Assembly (NCBI GenBank): GCA_014529385.2
Contig: CM043969.1
Coordinates: 15,315,446 to 15,375,445 of the forward strand
Direction of reading: 5' to 3'
Length of the DNA: 60,000 bases
DNA from: Adiantum capillus-veneris
Taxonomy: Eukaryota > Streptophyta > Polypodiopsida > Polypodiales > Pteridaceae
The notes under the pieces were generated by a model, which saw nothing but the letters and a program-made list of their open reading frames with translations, did not search any database and was not told the DNA's origin. Made by a program: the position numbers and the translations under genes. Below are positions 1 through 9,103 of the stretch, one piece after another (position 1 is the first letter of the stretch; every line of letters starts with the position of its first letter).

Positions 1-398
1 TTTCAAGCACATAACTTGTAAAAGGGGGATGTTAACTATTTACATACTTACTTGTTCACAATGCTCGGGTAGTACGAAAGTGTCTCTTAGGTCAGTCCAT
101 TTCTTAGTAGAATCCACCTCAAGAAAACCAGACTCTCCTCTACGCACAGTAGCGTTGCGACCCTCCATGATTATCTTGAACCATTGCATGTCGAATAAGT
201 CGACAAAAAATCCTCTGTAATCGATCCTCAAAATCTCTTGCAGCGTGCTGAAGTAAGTGAGTTCTGCCACCACAGGATCTGCATCAGAGGAACGTCGTTG
301 ACTAGACTGTTCAAATTTTGCCATGATTCCACAATCTTGAGTAAAACGCTTTTTGTCGATTCATTCCACCCTAAAATGTCGACCTTTACACCATGCTG
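1..398 (-). pseudogene. DUF4216-like C-terminal domain of the TNP2-like transposase, partial
   Basis: After the ACACAG acceptor at 399 the frame reads QHGVKVDILGWNESTKS. A different frame then carries the expected continuation TQDCGIMAKFEQSS and later LTYFSTLQEILRIDYRG. TNP2 proteins have a TQNSG-type motif at this point, so a small indel between about 345 and 365 must have shifted the frame. The domain continues to DLFDMQWFKI and LRDTFVLPEHCEQV and runs off the window. DUF4216 has no known biochemical role. Confidence 0.75.
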
Positions 399-494
399 CT
401 GTGTATGACTTATACTACAACGAACAAAGATTATGAGTGGCCGTTCAAACGTTTAGAAATAAAGTCACTAGCTAGTCGTACATTGCAAACTTAC

Positions 495-1259
495 CTTGGT
501 CGCGCAACCCCGAGAGTACTCCCACTCTTCCTCAGTCACTTCGTCACCGCATTGTTGTGTGCTTTTCAATTGGTTGTGCAACCATCTTAAGCTCATGAAG
601 GTTGGTAGGCTCTCCAGAACCGTCGGATAGTGCATCGGTGGTCGTCTTCCCCGTCTCCACTCGATTCGTGCCCTTTGTCGCTCTTGCTTTGCATCCTCAT
701 ATTGTGAAATCCACTTTTGCATCACTGGATTGTGAAGCATGCAAAATCGGTTGATTTTAGCCTCTAGATCTTCCGTCATCTTCTTCTCAACACCGAGATT
801 GCACATGACAATCCCAGATATGCGCTCATCATCTATGGTTCGCCATAGCGTGTCCCGGGCTTTATCAAATCCGTCTAGCCACTCTCCAATCTACACTAGG
901 GACTCTGATACCAACCAACCTTCTGCCATGCTACCCTTCGGACGTGCCTTTTGACGCACATATCCCTTAAGCGTTTTCATGAAACGTTCTAAGAAGAACA
1001 TCCATCTGGAATGAACTGTGCCAGGTATTTCCACCTCATCAACTATGTGAACAAGAAGATGCACCTGAATGGTTAGCATGGTAGTAGGAAAATGTTTTTC
1101 AAACATGCACACAAGCTCCGCAGCATTTAGTTTGGCGAATGGTATGGAGTCTACGTTGATCTCCTTTTGTGAGATCCATTGCACCAGCTTTGCAAGTTTG
1201 TAGATTGTGTTACGGATGTCGAGAGACAAACATCCCTCAATGGCAACCGGTAAAATAAA
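495..1259 (-). pseudogene. DUF4218-like domain of the TNP2-like transposase
   Basis: The segment starts after a TTACAG acceptor with FILPVAIEGCLSLDIRN and contains EKHFPTTMLTIQVHLLVHI and the block SRWMFFLERFMKTLKGYV, characteristic of DUF4218 in CACTA transposases. The frame is interrupted by TAG at 891-893, directly after WLVSESLV, and then continues open in the same frame to the AAG/GTAAGT donor at 495. One CAG-to-TAG change would explain the break. The continuation (IGEWLDGFDKARDTLW and onward to SRGCATK) shows that the stop is a lesion and not the gene end. Confidence 0.8.
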
Positions 1260-1333
1260 CTGTAAAGTATGTGCAGCAATGATATTAAAGTCCACATTTT
1301 ATGCAATGATATAAAAGTCCACTATGAACGTAC

Positions 1334-2769
1334 CTGACAGATTTTATGCCAATCGTGTGACTTCAAACCGGTAAGCTTTCCTTCTTTAGTAAAACATGTT
1401 TGGAGTGAGTGCATTACGCCAGTGGGGGTCCGCAAAGATCGAATGGTCTCTTTTACTTTGCGTTCTTGGGCTCCTGTGAAAATCCATGGTGCTTTAGGGA
1501 GTTTTATCGATCCATCAGACGCTGTTTGCGGCCAATATTGCTCCATACGATCCACATTTCTAAGGTCAACTCTGGCTCCCAAAGTATCTTTCTTACTGGT
1601 CAGATGGTCCCATGGTAGATTACCCACATTCTTGAATATGTGCATTGGATCGAGCAAGTGATTGATCATGAGTCGGGGCCAGTATGGTAACTCGTACCAT
1701 AGAGATAGTCTCTTCATCCCTGGAGGCAATCCGTCATCGCACATCTCCTTCTGCTCTAACCATGCTTGTGCAGACATCCTTGGTGGCTCTCTTCCCAAAA
1801 AGCCGTCGCGTAACACATGATTCTCTGGAAGATACGCTTGATGACCTTCGTAGATTTGCTTCTTCAGTGAGGGCGCCCTACGTGCATTCAGTCTAGGTCC
1901 ACATGTGACACATGCTCTGTATCCGCTTGTTTGAAGCCCTGCATGTATACACATGATAATAGATCAACTATGGGAAAAAAAAAGATTTACAGTGTCTGAG
2001 TGAGGAGTGTCAATAGATCACCTGAGCATTCTGTTAGCCCGGGATAGTCATGCATGGTCCACATTAGAATGCCTCTGATCAAAGCATTCCGTCGTCCTGT
2101 GTGTCGGCTCATATCCACCACCTCTATGCCAATCCACAATTGTTGTAGCTCTTCCAATAGTGGACGAAGATACACATCCATATTCCCCACTTTATATCGC
2201 CTTGGCACAATCAAGCTTAGCCATAGGTGCCCCTTCTTCGTAGTCAACCACGGGGGAATGTTGTAGTTGACGATGACAACGGGCCATACACTGTAAGATG
2301 TTGATCTTTGACCAAATGGATTTACGCCATCCATAGCCAAGCCTAAGCGCAAATTTCGAGCTTCCCTGGCAAAATCCGACCATGTTCCATCTATATGTTT
2401 CCAGGCTGCGCAATCTGCAGGAATTCGTAGCACACCATCCGAAGATTTATTCTCCTCATGCCATGATGCTAGGGCGGCCATGGACTTACATTCGAAGAAA
2501 TGCTTGATGCGAGGAAGCAGAGGAAAATGTCGCAAAACCTTTTGTGGAATTTTTGTCCCATGGAGATTTACTCGATATCTTTCGGAATCACATTTCGGAC
2601 ACTTCTCCATGTCTATGTATTCCCCTCTGAAAAGAATGCAGTCATTAGGACAAGCGTGGATAGAATTATCCATCCCCAAGTTTCGCAAAATCTTTCTTGC
2701 TTCATCTCGGGAATCTGGCATCACATTGTCAGCTGGTAGTATGTGCTCTTTAAGCAATATACACAACAT
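1334..2769 (-). pseudogene. Transposase_21 core of the TNP2-like protein
   Basis: The two open segments join across an intron (about 2018 to 1942). They include a zinc-binding-like stretch (HACPNDCILFRGEY, then CPKC) and the family block DGVNPFGQRSTSYSVWPVV, followed by NYNIPPW. In TNP2 proteins this block contains conserved acidic residues of the putative catalytic core. After the splice come CVTCGP and NHLLDPMHIFKNV, also typical of the family. The segment ends in HDWHKICQ at the splice donor. The core itself is open, so breakage lies at its ends: the missing splice acceptor upstream and the stop downstream. Confidence in the family is high; activity is unlikely. Confidence 0.88.
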
Positions 2770-3449
2770 AAAAATACGATACAGTCGTGTAAAAATCTAT
2801 CAAATCATTATACATTTAGAGTTTTATTAAAGTAAACTAATTGTAATAGATCACCTGAAAAGCGCTGTGACGCTAGTGTCACTCCATCCAAACTTTGCCT
2901 GCATGTTGAGAAGAACCAGGAGTGCTTTCAATCTAGATATACGTGCTCCATTATACAATGGCGTATCGGCTTCACTTTTCATATCATCATAGATAAGCCT
3001 TTCTGAATCCATGATTGTCTCGATCATTTCATCAATCTCGGGCTCAAACATTGCCTCGTTGGGAATGTGCTCTGCATGATCATCCCCCGAGTTGTCAGAG
3101 GCTACATCTTGTGGCCTCACATATGCTGCTTGACCAAAGCGCCTGCGAACACGTCTATTGGGTTGCAAGATTGCTGCTTGTTGGCCAGCGTCAGAGTCCG
3201 ACGAGTTATAATTGGCAACAACTCGATCTATAATAGATGGATCGAACTCGCCAAATTCGCGAACGTGCTACAAAGAAACACGTTTTGTCCGTCGCACAGC
3301 ATGCTTGCATTGATTACAAGGACATAAGACCCTCGTTGAGAGATAGGTGTTTTGGTTGGACGGTCCCACATCCTCGTCACTACTCATAATGAGGATAAAA
3401 ATCTTATAACCTGGACAACAAATTTAATAGTCTATTGGCATTCTTCGTC

Positions 3450-3452
<3 letters not shown>

Positions 3453-3515
<63 letters not shown>
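3453..3515. repeat. (CT)n microsatellite
   Basis: About 31 uninterrupted CT units lie just upstream of the transposase gene inside the CACTA element. On the gene strand it is (GA)n, which could sit in the promoter or 5' leader. Confidence 0.97.
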
Positions 3516-3517
<2 letters not shown>

Positions 3518-3949
3518 ACCTCACATTCTCTAGTCATGTCCAATCCCCGCACACCTCGGTCTAGAGGTGCACGGAGATCAGAACCACCCGGTTATAATCT
3601 CGTCTTTATTGGTCAATACCTATATTTGTGGGTACAAGAAATCTACAGACCCATGTCTACACGATACTGCATGTAGTGGACAAAACCCCTTTGCCTCTTC
3701 TCTAGCTGTAGCACTTCACAGCATCTTAACATCTTTTCACAGTAGATCTTTTCACTGTTCGTCTAACTCTAAACCCTAAACCGTAAGTAATTCTTGCGTG
3801 GACTCGATCTAACGTAAATAAGCGTAAATCTAAATAAACGTCAATCTAACTAAAAATAAACCTAAATCTAATTTAACGTAAGTCTACATCTAACCTAATC
3901 TTTAACGTCTTTTGGGATAGTTTCCTGCGACGTTAAAACTCTCTTCTTC

Positions 3950-3950
<1 letters not shown>

Positions 3951-3986
<36 letters not shown>
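3951..3986. repeat. (TG)n microsatellite
   Basis: About 18 TG units lie in the non-coding 5' part of the CACTA element. The tract follows the first copy of a roughly 100-bp direct repeat whose second copy also ends in a TG tract. Confidence 0.95.
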
Positions 3987-3991
<5 letters not shown>

Positions 3992-4129
3992 ACCTAAATA
4001 AACCTAAGTCTAATCTAATATAACATAAATCTAAATCTAACGTAAATTATGTTATATTAAAAACAAAGAACTAAACTAACAGGGATTATAAGAACCTTAA
4101 AACTGATTTAACACATAATTTTTCACATA

Positions 4130-4483
4130 ACTCGGCAAGAGTTGGCATTCTCATCACTAAAGATGTGAGAGTTAACTTCCGGCGGTGACGCTGCCTCATC
4201 TCCATCCACATCTGACGACAGCAATTGGCCCTTTAGACCGTTCTTGCTCTTGTTACTAACTTTGAAGTTGCTGTTGAATGACTAGAGGTTGTCTAGATGG
4301 TCATTGTGTCGGGGATGTAGTGACTCTTGCCGCCCTGAAGATCCACCTTCTTCCCTATCTTCTGAAGACATTTCACCAGTACTTTTGGATCGACGGAGCC
4401 CACCATGAGTGAAGGCAGCAATACCCTATATTCCATTGAGGGCTTTCTTCACCCGCTTCATGTAGGCATCGCAGTCTATGGAG
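4130..4483 (-). pseudogene. Captured fragment of a heavy-metal-associated (HMA/HIPP-like) protein gene
   Basis: Read on the minus strand from 4483, the DNA encodes VSIDCDAYMKRVKKALNGI and then, after an in-frame TAG and a frameshift, VGSVDPKVLVKCLQKIGKK followed by VDLQGGKSH. This order (a Cys-containing loop, a basic helix and a G-x-VDP-x-LVK-LQKIGK strand and helix) is the HMA fold of plant metallochaperone-like HIPP proteins. A further frame gives SFNSNFKVSNKSKNGLKG, resembling the linker after HMA domains. The metal site, normally CxxC, reads C-D-A-Y, so the second cysteine is lost. Neither the start nor a prenylation motif is seen. It has the same orientation as the transposase gene and lies between it and the terminal repeat, as in gene-capturing CACTA elements. 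Confidence 0.72.
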
Positions 4484-4867
4484 ACCTAAATCTAATCTAA
4501 TATAACGTAAATCTAAATCTAGCGTAAATAAACGTAAATCTAATTGAAAATAAACCTAAAAATAATCTAATTTAACTTAAATAAACCTAAATCTAATTTA
4601 ACGTAAGTCTACATCTAACCTAATCTTTAACGTCTTTTAGGATAGTTTCCTACGACGTTATAACTCTCTTCTTCTTGTGTGTGTGCGCGTGTGTGGATGT
4701 GTGTGCCAATAAAAAGAGATAAATGGTATAACCTTTCTATCACCCATGCCAAGTATGATAGATTGGTTATCCCATTTCCCTCTTGAATAATAGGTCTTGA
4801 GTTCAACTCCTCGTCGGCTAGATCTTTAGGTCTTTTAATTTTAATTAGTTTCCTACGACGTTAAATT

Positions 4868-5090
4868 AGTTTCTCTCTCTTTCTCTCTCAATGTGTGTGC
4901 GTTTTTTTGTTTATGCAAGTTTTCTCTCTCTTTTCCTCTCTCAATGTGTGCGTTTTTTGTTTATGCATGTTCTCTCTCTCTTTTCCTCTCTCAATGTGTG
5001 CGTTTTTTGTTTATGCATGCTCTCTCTCTCTCTCTCTCTCTTTTCCTCTCTCAATGTGTGTGTGCATTCTTTGTTTATGTATGTGTGTGT
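4868..5090 (+). repeat. Tandem repeat of about 55-bp units
   Basis: Nearly four units each contain a CT-rich run, then TCAATGTGTG, then a GTTTTTTGTTTATGCAT-like stretch. The long reading frames over this region are low-complexity artefacts. Confidence 0.9.
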
Positions 5091-5180
5091 GTGTGAGAGA
5101 GAGAGAGAGGGAGAGAGAAAGAGGGGAAGGGAACATGAGAGTGAGGAGAGGGAAGGAGCATACCTGGCTCTCCTTCCTCT

Positions 5181-5184
<4 letters not shown>

Positions 5185-5234
<50 letters not shown>

Positions 5235-5236
5235 AG

Positions 5237-5276
<40 letters not shown>
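5185..5276. repeat. (GT)n followed by (GA)n microsatellite
   Basis: About 24 GT units (5185-5232) are followed after a short junction by about 17 GA units. Reading frames across them are low complexity and are not genes. Confidence 0.96.
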
Positions 5277-5281
<5 letters not shown>

Positions 5282-5370
5282 CGTTACCTGCTCCTTGCTT
5301 GAGGGCGCCGAAAAACTTAGATCTGACATCTGAGTTTTTGGGCGCTCTCTCTTATTTTTTTAGCCCAGTC

Positions 5371-5428
5371 GGCGTCGCTATGAGCGTCGCAAATTTACAA
5401 AGAAATTTGCGACGCTCATAGCGACGCC
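5371..5428. repeat. CACTA subterminal perfect inverted repeat (26-bp arms, 6-base loop)
   Basis: The arms are 5371-5396 and 5403-5428 and are exact reverse complements, each containing GGCGTCGCTATGAGCGTCGC. More GAGCGTCGC units follow towards the end at 5490. Short motifs repeated in both orientations near the ends are the usual transposase-binding sites of CACTA elements. Confidence 0.9.
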
Positions 5429-5480
5429 GGGATTTTTTTTTTCGAGCGTCGCTGTGTGAGCGTCGCTAATATGAATAGCC

Positions 5481-5490
5481 TCTTGTAGTG
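5481..5490 (-). repeat. CACTA terminal sequence
   Basis: The reverse complement reads CACTACAAGA. The next base, 5491, is where homology to the gypsy polyprotein near 36097 begins, which fixes the insertion point. Confidence 0.88.
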
Positions 5491-5826
5491 CATGTGCATG
5501 GAAACACTACATATACTTTGAGGGAGCTCGATGGAACATAGCTTAAAATTCCCATAGCGGGCAAAAGAATCAAGATGTTCAAGAGGAGACATGATAATGA
5601 TCCTTTTGATTCACAACAAGATGATGATAAAGAATCCAATGACATTTATATAGATGAGGATGAAGAAGCAGAGGATGATTTTCCAAACTTTGCAGAAGAT
5701 GAAAATGACATCCAAATATTTGTGGATCTTAATGAAGATTATACCTACATAGGGAAACATGCCAGAGGATGTGCAGGTTCAGAGGGGGTGGATGTTGTGC
5801 CGTGGCACGTATATAGTGTGAAATAA
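5491..5826 (+). pseudogene. Integrase C-terminal tail of the interrupted gypsy element
   Basis: The reading continues the motif order seen in element A: a strand pair ending in a tyrosine-leucine block, an LDGT-like turn, a KIPIAGKRIKMFKRR-like basic stretch, then a long acidic tail of Asp and Glu (MFKRRHDNDPFDSQQDDDKE and onward). In element A the stretch closes the polyprotein. Here a stop sits where the turn would be encoded (CATAGC), so only the tail from 5575 is open. It continues to TAA at 5824-5826, past the LTR start. Function is presumed to be target-DNA binding by the integrase C-terminus. Confidence 0.72.
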
Positions 5827-6973
5827 AAACATTCACCTCACTTTTGACACTTCTCGATGCATGGAAAGAAAAACAGTAATGTACATATCGTGATATATGC
5901 TACAGCGGCTACTGCAGTCGCTATTATGTACATACCTATCCGGGGAGTCGTGGCCCTGGATGTGGCTTCACTTGATAAGATGCCTAATTTGGTTTGCCAA
6001 TGTACATAGTCCAAGTGTTTCATGGTGGCACACTCATCTCGCCTACAAAGACTGATGCGGGTAAAAACTGCCAAAAATAGCAACTAACAGGCGTTGTTGC
6101 AGAATTGCATGGAAAGTGATCCAAAATGGTATATTTATGAAAAACGATCCTTATCTATGATTTTTATGCTTATGCAAGTGATCCCACAAATTTAGGGATT
6201 TTCCTGACTCCGTTTGGGATTTTTCGCATAAAAAATGACATTTTTTGGGTAAAAAATGAGCTGAAAATGGCCTAGTTTTGGTCCAAAGTGGCAAAATGGT
6301 CCAAACATTGACACATCAGCTCATAATGCCATGGGGAAGAGAGAGAAGGGGGAAAAAACCTGCAATTTATCACTACTGTTCAATAGCTTCCATGGTTGCC
6401 CAATCTATGTGTGCTGCAGTCCTGCTTCTTCGCAATATTCTTGTATCTGAGCTTGTGAGGGAGTGAATTAGGGTTTCCCCTTATCAAAATGGTGTGTGAG
6501 CTTCAATTTAGAAGCTCTTAAATCTTTGAAAACTCAGAAAATGGTCGCCGTGAAGGTGGAAGTTTGTGTATTCGTTTCAACTGTTTGATGCTACGACTAT
6601 GTAATTGGGGGCGAGGCTACATGATACCACCAAAGAGGTTTGGGTTTTGATTGAGAATTGTGCTTGTATGAGCATTGAGGTTTTATGGCTGAACATTTAG
6701 TGTTCCTAATTGATATTTTAAAGTAAAATTGGATGTGATTTGATGGTCCTTTCATCATAATCTCGACTACCAAAACAAGCACGTTCCAAGCACAATAGCA
6801 AAGAGGGTTTGTGACATTTTTGTCACGAACGCTCTTAGAGTTAAAACCATCTTTAGGAAGAGGGTTGGTGATTCTCCATAAACGCTTTTTCATAAAGTGT
6901 TTGTGACTCTCATCACGAACTCTCACAGCCATAGGTTCCGCACCTTCCCAGCTAGACCGCACACATCCTGACA
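5793..6973 (+). repeat. 3' LTR of the interrupted gypsy element
   Basis: It starts TGTTGTGCCGTGGCACG after the purine tract 5781-5792, matching the start of the element A LTR base for base in layout. It ends GACCGCACACATCCTGACA, matching the 5' LTR end of A (GACCGCAAATTTCTCGACA). Both share the block AACTCTCACAGCCATA near the end. The middle is largely different from A, so it is a sister family. Confidence 0.72.
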
Positions 6974-7129
6974 CCACGTGGTCGCTTCACTGTCGAACCC
7001 TTTCGAGGGGTAGTTTCCTGCAACATCTCCGCCCTCTGTTGGCTATGCCATGCTCACCAAAGGGATTGTGCCCACGGTCTTTTCTCCTTCTTTTCCACGA
7101 CTTTGTCCTTCATGGTGCAAGCCTCCTCA

Positions 7130-7132
<3 letters not shown>

Positions 7133-7192
<60 letters not shown>
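7133..7192. repeat. (GA)n microsatellite
   Basis: About 30 uninterrupted GA units; the Ser-Leu reading frames on the minus strand are artefacts of it. Confidence 0.97.
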
Positions 7193-7196
<4 letters not shown>

Positions 7197-7271
7197 ACCC
7201 TGACATGCCAGGCATGAACATGCAATCCTTGGAATAATTTCCCCCTCCTCCATAGCTCCCCCTTCCACCGA

Positions 7272-7283
7272 GCTCTGATACCA
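7272..7283 (-). other. Primer-binding site of a minus-strand LTR element remnant
   Basis: The minus strand reads TGGTATCAGAGC, the initiator-tRNA-Met primer site used by many plant LTR elements and identical to that of copia D. It is preceded by TACGTCTTATA, like the end of the D LTR (TACGTCTTAT). An LTR would lie to the right (7284 to about 7450), but I cannot fix its other end. The sequence on the other side is microsatellite and shows no gag. Confidence 0.45.
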
Positions 7284-7619
7284 ATATAAGACGTAGGAGA
7301 TTGTGATGCCGGATCCACCGCCCTACCACCCTATGCATAGACTGGCTCCTAGACCTAGCCATCATATGGATCGCCAGTCCACACTGGTCCAATCGGAGCC
7401 CCTGGCTCAGGTCCCTAACCCTCTAGGCCTAGGATCCTTGTCCTGACATGAGAACCTTATGAGTGGTTATAGGGTAGCAATTGACATTTTGGTAATCTTT
7501 ACCTATGGTTCTTAGGTGCATCAAGATGTTCCACTTATGAAGTGTTTATGCTACAAGCATTCTAATTTTCTTTTTACATCTCCTCACTCTACATGGATAT
7601 TTATGGAGATTATACTTTA

Positions 7620-7760
7620 TAATGTTAAAGAAGTTCTAGATCAAGTAGAAGGACATACTTGAAGAAGTTTCCACTTGGGAGAAAATTAACGTGATTACGA
7701 AACAATTTCACTTTCGTTTTTGAGGATGATAACTCCCCTCCAAGGGGGGAAAATAGTGTG
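7620..7760 (+). mobile_element. Remnant of a gypsy (chromovirus-like) 3' end
   Basis: One frame reads EEVSTWEKINVITKQFHFRF then stop, resembling the EEATWE...PHLF end of chromodomain-type gypsy polyproteins. It is followed by CTCCAAGGGGGGAAAATAG, a purine tract, and by TGTGAGGGAAGG at 7757, a plausible LTR start. Only about 25 residues are recognisable, so the call is tentative. Confidence 0.45.
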
Positions 7761-8834
7761 AGGGAAGGGTAGTGCAAAAGCGTGGTCCCTAATCAACAAT
7801 GGTTTAGCATTTGGCTATGAAGGGTGACACCTTAGCTTAAGCATGGAGGGTTCAGTATCCCATGATACATCATAGTGGTTCTCTATCGGATTCATCACTA
7901 TGGTTCACAATTGAGACTTAGTAGGTTCACTAGTAGTCCTAGGTAGAATTTGTTCATTCATATATGTCCTCTGCAAAAGTGTTCTCATCTTGTTGTTGTT
8001 GTCATTCATTTTTGTTGTTCTTATTTGCTTCATCTTCATATCATCACGTTGATCATTTGTTTTTTTCATGTCTTGATCTTCATTGTGTCTTTGGTACGAT
8101 TTGTAGAGAGTGTACTCTTCAAACTGCTAAAAGTGCAAAGCACGCATATATATCATGTGTTATGTGTGCGTCTATGTGCATAATGTAATGCCGCATGAGA
8201 AAGGTCTTACCATGTGTCATGGCACTGTCTAATTCTCTTACCTGGGTTGGCATATTCATGGAATTATCCTCAAGGATAGATTTGTAAACATACATATCAA
8301 AATGATCTTCATGTGATTCATACATAGCGGAATGTGTAATCATGTGTGCTAGTTGCATGCCCGTTCTCTGCCATAAAAAAGACCACCAAAAGTGGCCTTT
8401 ACAAACTATGTGTAATCTGCTTTTGCAACTATGTGAACATAAACTTTGAAAATTGCAAGGCCAAGAAGTGGGCTTCAAGTGTGAATGGCTGCTCCTAATA
8501 AATTTCACAAAACAAAATCCAATATCCCAAATAATCATAGAACGTTGATGATCTAGATTCTGGACGAGCTAGGCCGATAGTCAAAGTCACCAGATGGTGA
8601 CAAGGGTTGCAATATAAAGTGGGGCTGATGAAAATAACGTCTGATTGAAGAGTAGTACTAAGCAGGGAATTTTGTGCAAGCTATTAAGCTATCTGGTGGG
8701 AGGCTTAGGCCTACGTGGAGAGTTGGTGCCTGGAAATTGAAGGTGGTGGGGCCTCGCAGCTGAATGTGGGGTAGGCATAGCCATACCCACAAAAGCAGTA
8801 TGGGAATCCTGAGACAACCAGTCATTAGACAAAC
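7757..8834. other. Unassigned stretch, possible decayed LTR; one unrecognised minus-strand reading frame
   Basis: The first part may be the LTR following the chromovirus tail. A minus-strand open frame at 8538-8119 (139 codons) includes THSAMYESHEDHFDMYVYKS and then ILEDNSMNMPTQ, immediately before CAG/GTAAGA, a consensus splice donor near 8245. I do not recognise the family. It does not look low complexity and could be an exon of a captured gene. The rest of the stretch shows nothing I can support. Confidence 0.35.
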
Positions 8835-9060
8835 TCAAATGAAATTGCCATTGACTGATGGACACATTGAAAGACCATTAGGACTTCTTGAAAAAGTGAT
8901 AGTTAATTCATGTGGATTTAATATCAACACACTTTTTACATAGTAAACTTTGGGAAGAAACTCAATTACAAAATCATATTGGAAAGACCTTCCATGTGAC
9001 AAGTACAACTCATCCAAGACAGGGAAAACAATTGTCTGTACTTGAAGAAAGTGGGATCAA
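8835..9060 (+). pseudogene. Retropepsin (protease) remnant of B'
   Basis: Translated fragments read LTDGHIERPLGLLEKVIV then NSCGFNINTLF, closely matching the protease of element C near 43100-43180 (LADGHKEKPLGLLEKILV, then TSCGIEYEHTF). Two stops follow where C reads VVDFGKK. The ILGRPF-like motif survives as YWKDLP in a shifted frame. The catalytic Asp-Ser-Gly region would lie just upstream and is not recognisable. It is linked to the next domain by RVNLKYHTYRDV, as in C (KVNLRDHSYRDV). Confidence 0.62.
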
Positions 9061-9103
9061 TAACAAGGGTTAATCTAAAATATCACACTTATAGAGATGT
9101 GTC

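Larger units (their letters stand above)
1..3168 (-). pseudogene. TNP2-like CACTA transposase gene, broken, 3' end outside window
   Basis: This is a multi-exon transposase gene read on the minus strand. Exon 1 is 3168-2855 and starts with ATG; it encodes an acidic N-terminal region ending in FGWSDTSVTALF. Further segments are about 2769-2018, about 1942-1334, 1259-495 and 398 to before base 1. Visible splice sites: donors CAG/GTGATC at 2855 and near 2018, CAG/GTACGT at 1334 and AAG/GTAAGT at 495; acceptors TGCAG near 1942, TTACAG at 1260 and ACACAG at 399. No AG acceptor is visible where exon 2 should begin (near 2760). An in-frame TAG lies at 891-893 and a frameshift near 345-365. The gene is therefore a pseudogene that would have cut and moved CACTA elements. 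Domain order (Transposase_21, DUF4218, DUF4216) matches the TNP2 family. Confidence 0.85.
3856..4685. repeat. Pair of about 100-bp direct repeats flanking the captured HMA fragment
   Basis: The copies are 3856 to about 3957 and 4581 to about 4685. Both begin ATAAACCTAAATCTAATTTA and run through a stretch ending in CTCTCTTCTTCTTGTGTG, with only a few differences. They are embedded in AT-rich, loosely repetitive DNA made of TAAACGTAAATCTAA-like units. The captured HMA fragment lies between the copies, so they may mark the capture event. Confidence 0.85.
1..5490 (-). mobile_element. CACTA (En/Spm) DNA transposon, truncated by window start
   Basis: On the minus strand the element begins at 5490 with CACTACAAGA, a typical CACTA terminal sequence. 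Subterminal repeats of the AGCGACGC / GAGCGTCGC type follow. After about 2.3 kb of non-coding DNA, which includes microsatellites and a captured gene fragment, comes a TNP2-like transposase gene running off the window at base 1. The other terminal repeat and the 3-bp target duplication partner are outside the window. The flank at 5491 continues the reading frame of a gypsy polyprotein, so the 5' boundary is well defined. Confidence 0.88.
5491..6973 (+). mobile_element. 3' end of a Ty3/gypsy element related to element A, cut by the CACTA insertion
   Basis: The DNA starting CATGTGCATG at 5491 matches the integrase C-terminal coding DNA of element A near 36097, with the same frame and continuation. 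It is followed by an acidic tail, a purine tract AGAGGGGGTGGA and an LTR. The LTR shares its first and last parts with the LTR of element A but is shorter (about 1.2 kb against 2 kb). The upstream part of this copy lies beyond the CACTA element, outside the window. Confidence 0.8.

Noticed and set aside
903-914. Minus strand reads TTGGTATCAGAGTCC, nearly a tRNA-Met primer site
   Set aside because: It lies inside the transposase coding frame (WLVSESLV) and no LTR or gag surrounds it; a chance match.
3765-4630. CTAAACCCTAAACC and related units as interstitial telomere repeat
   Set aside because: Only about two telomere-like units are present; the rest is TAAACGTAAATCTAA-type AT-rich repeat without a telomeric register.
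4891-5421. Long open frames of Cys, Val, Leu and Ser residues in several frames
   Set aside because: They translate microsatellite and short tandem repeats; no real protein composition.
7054-7392. Minus-strand frames rich in Ser-Leu
   Set aside because: Produced by the (GA)n tract at 7133-7192.
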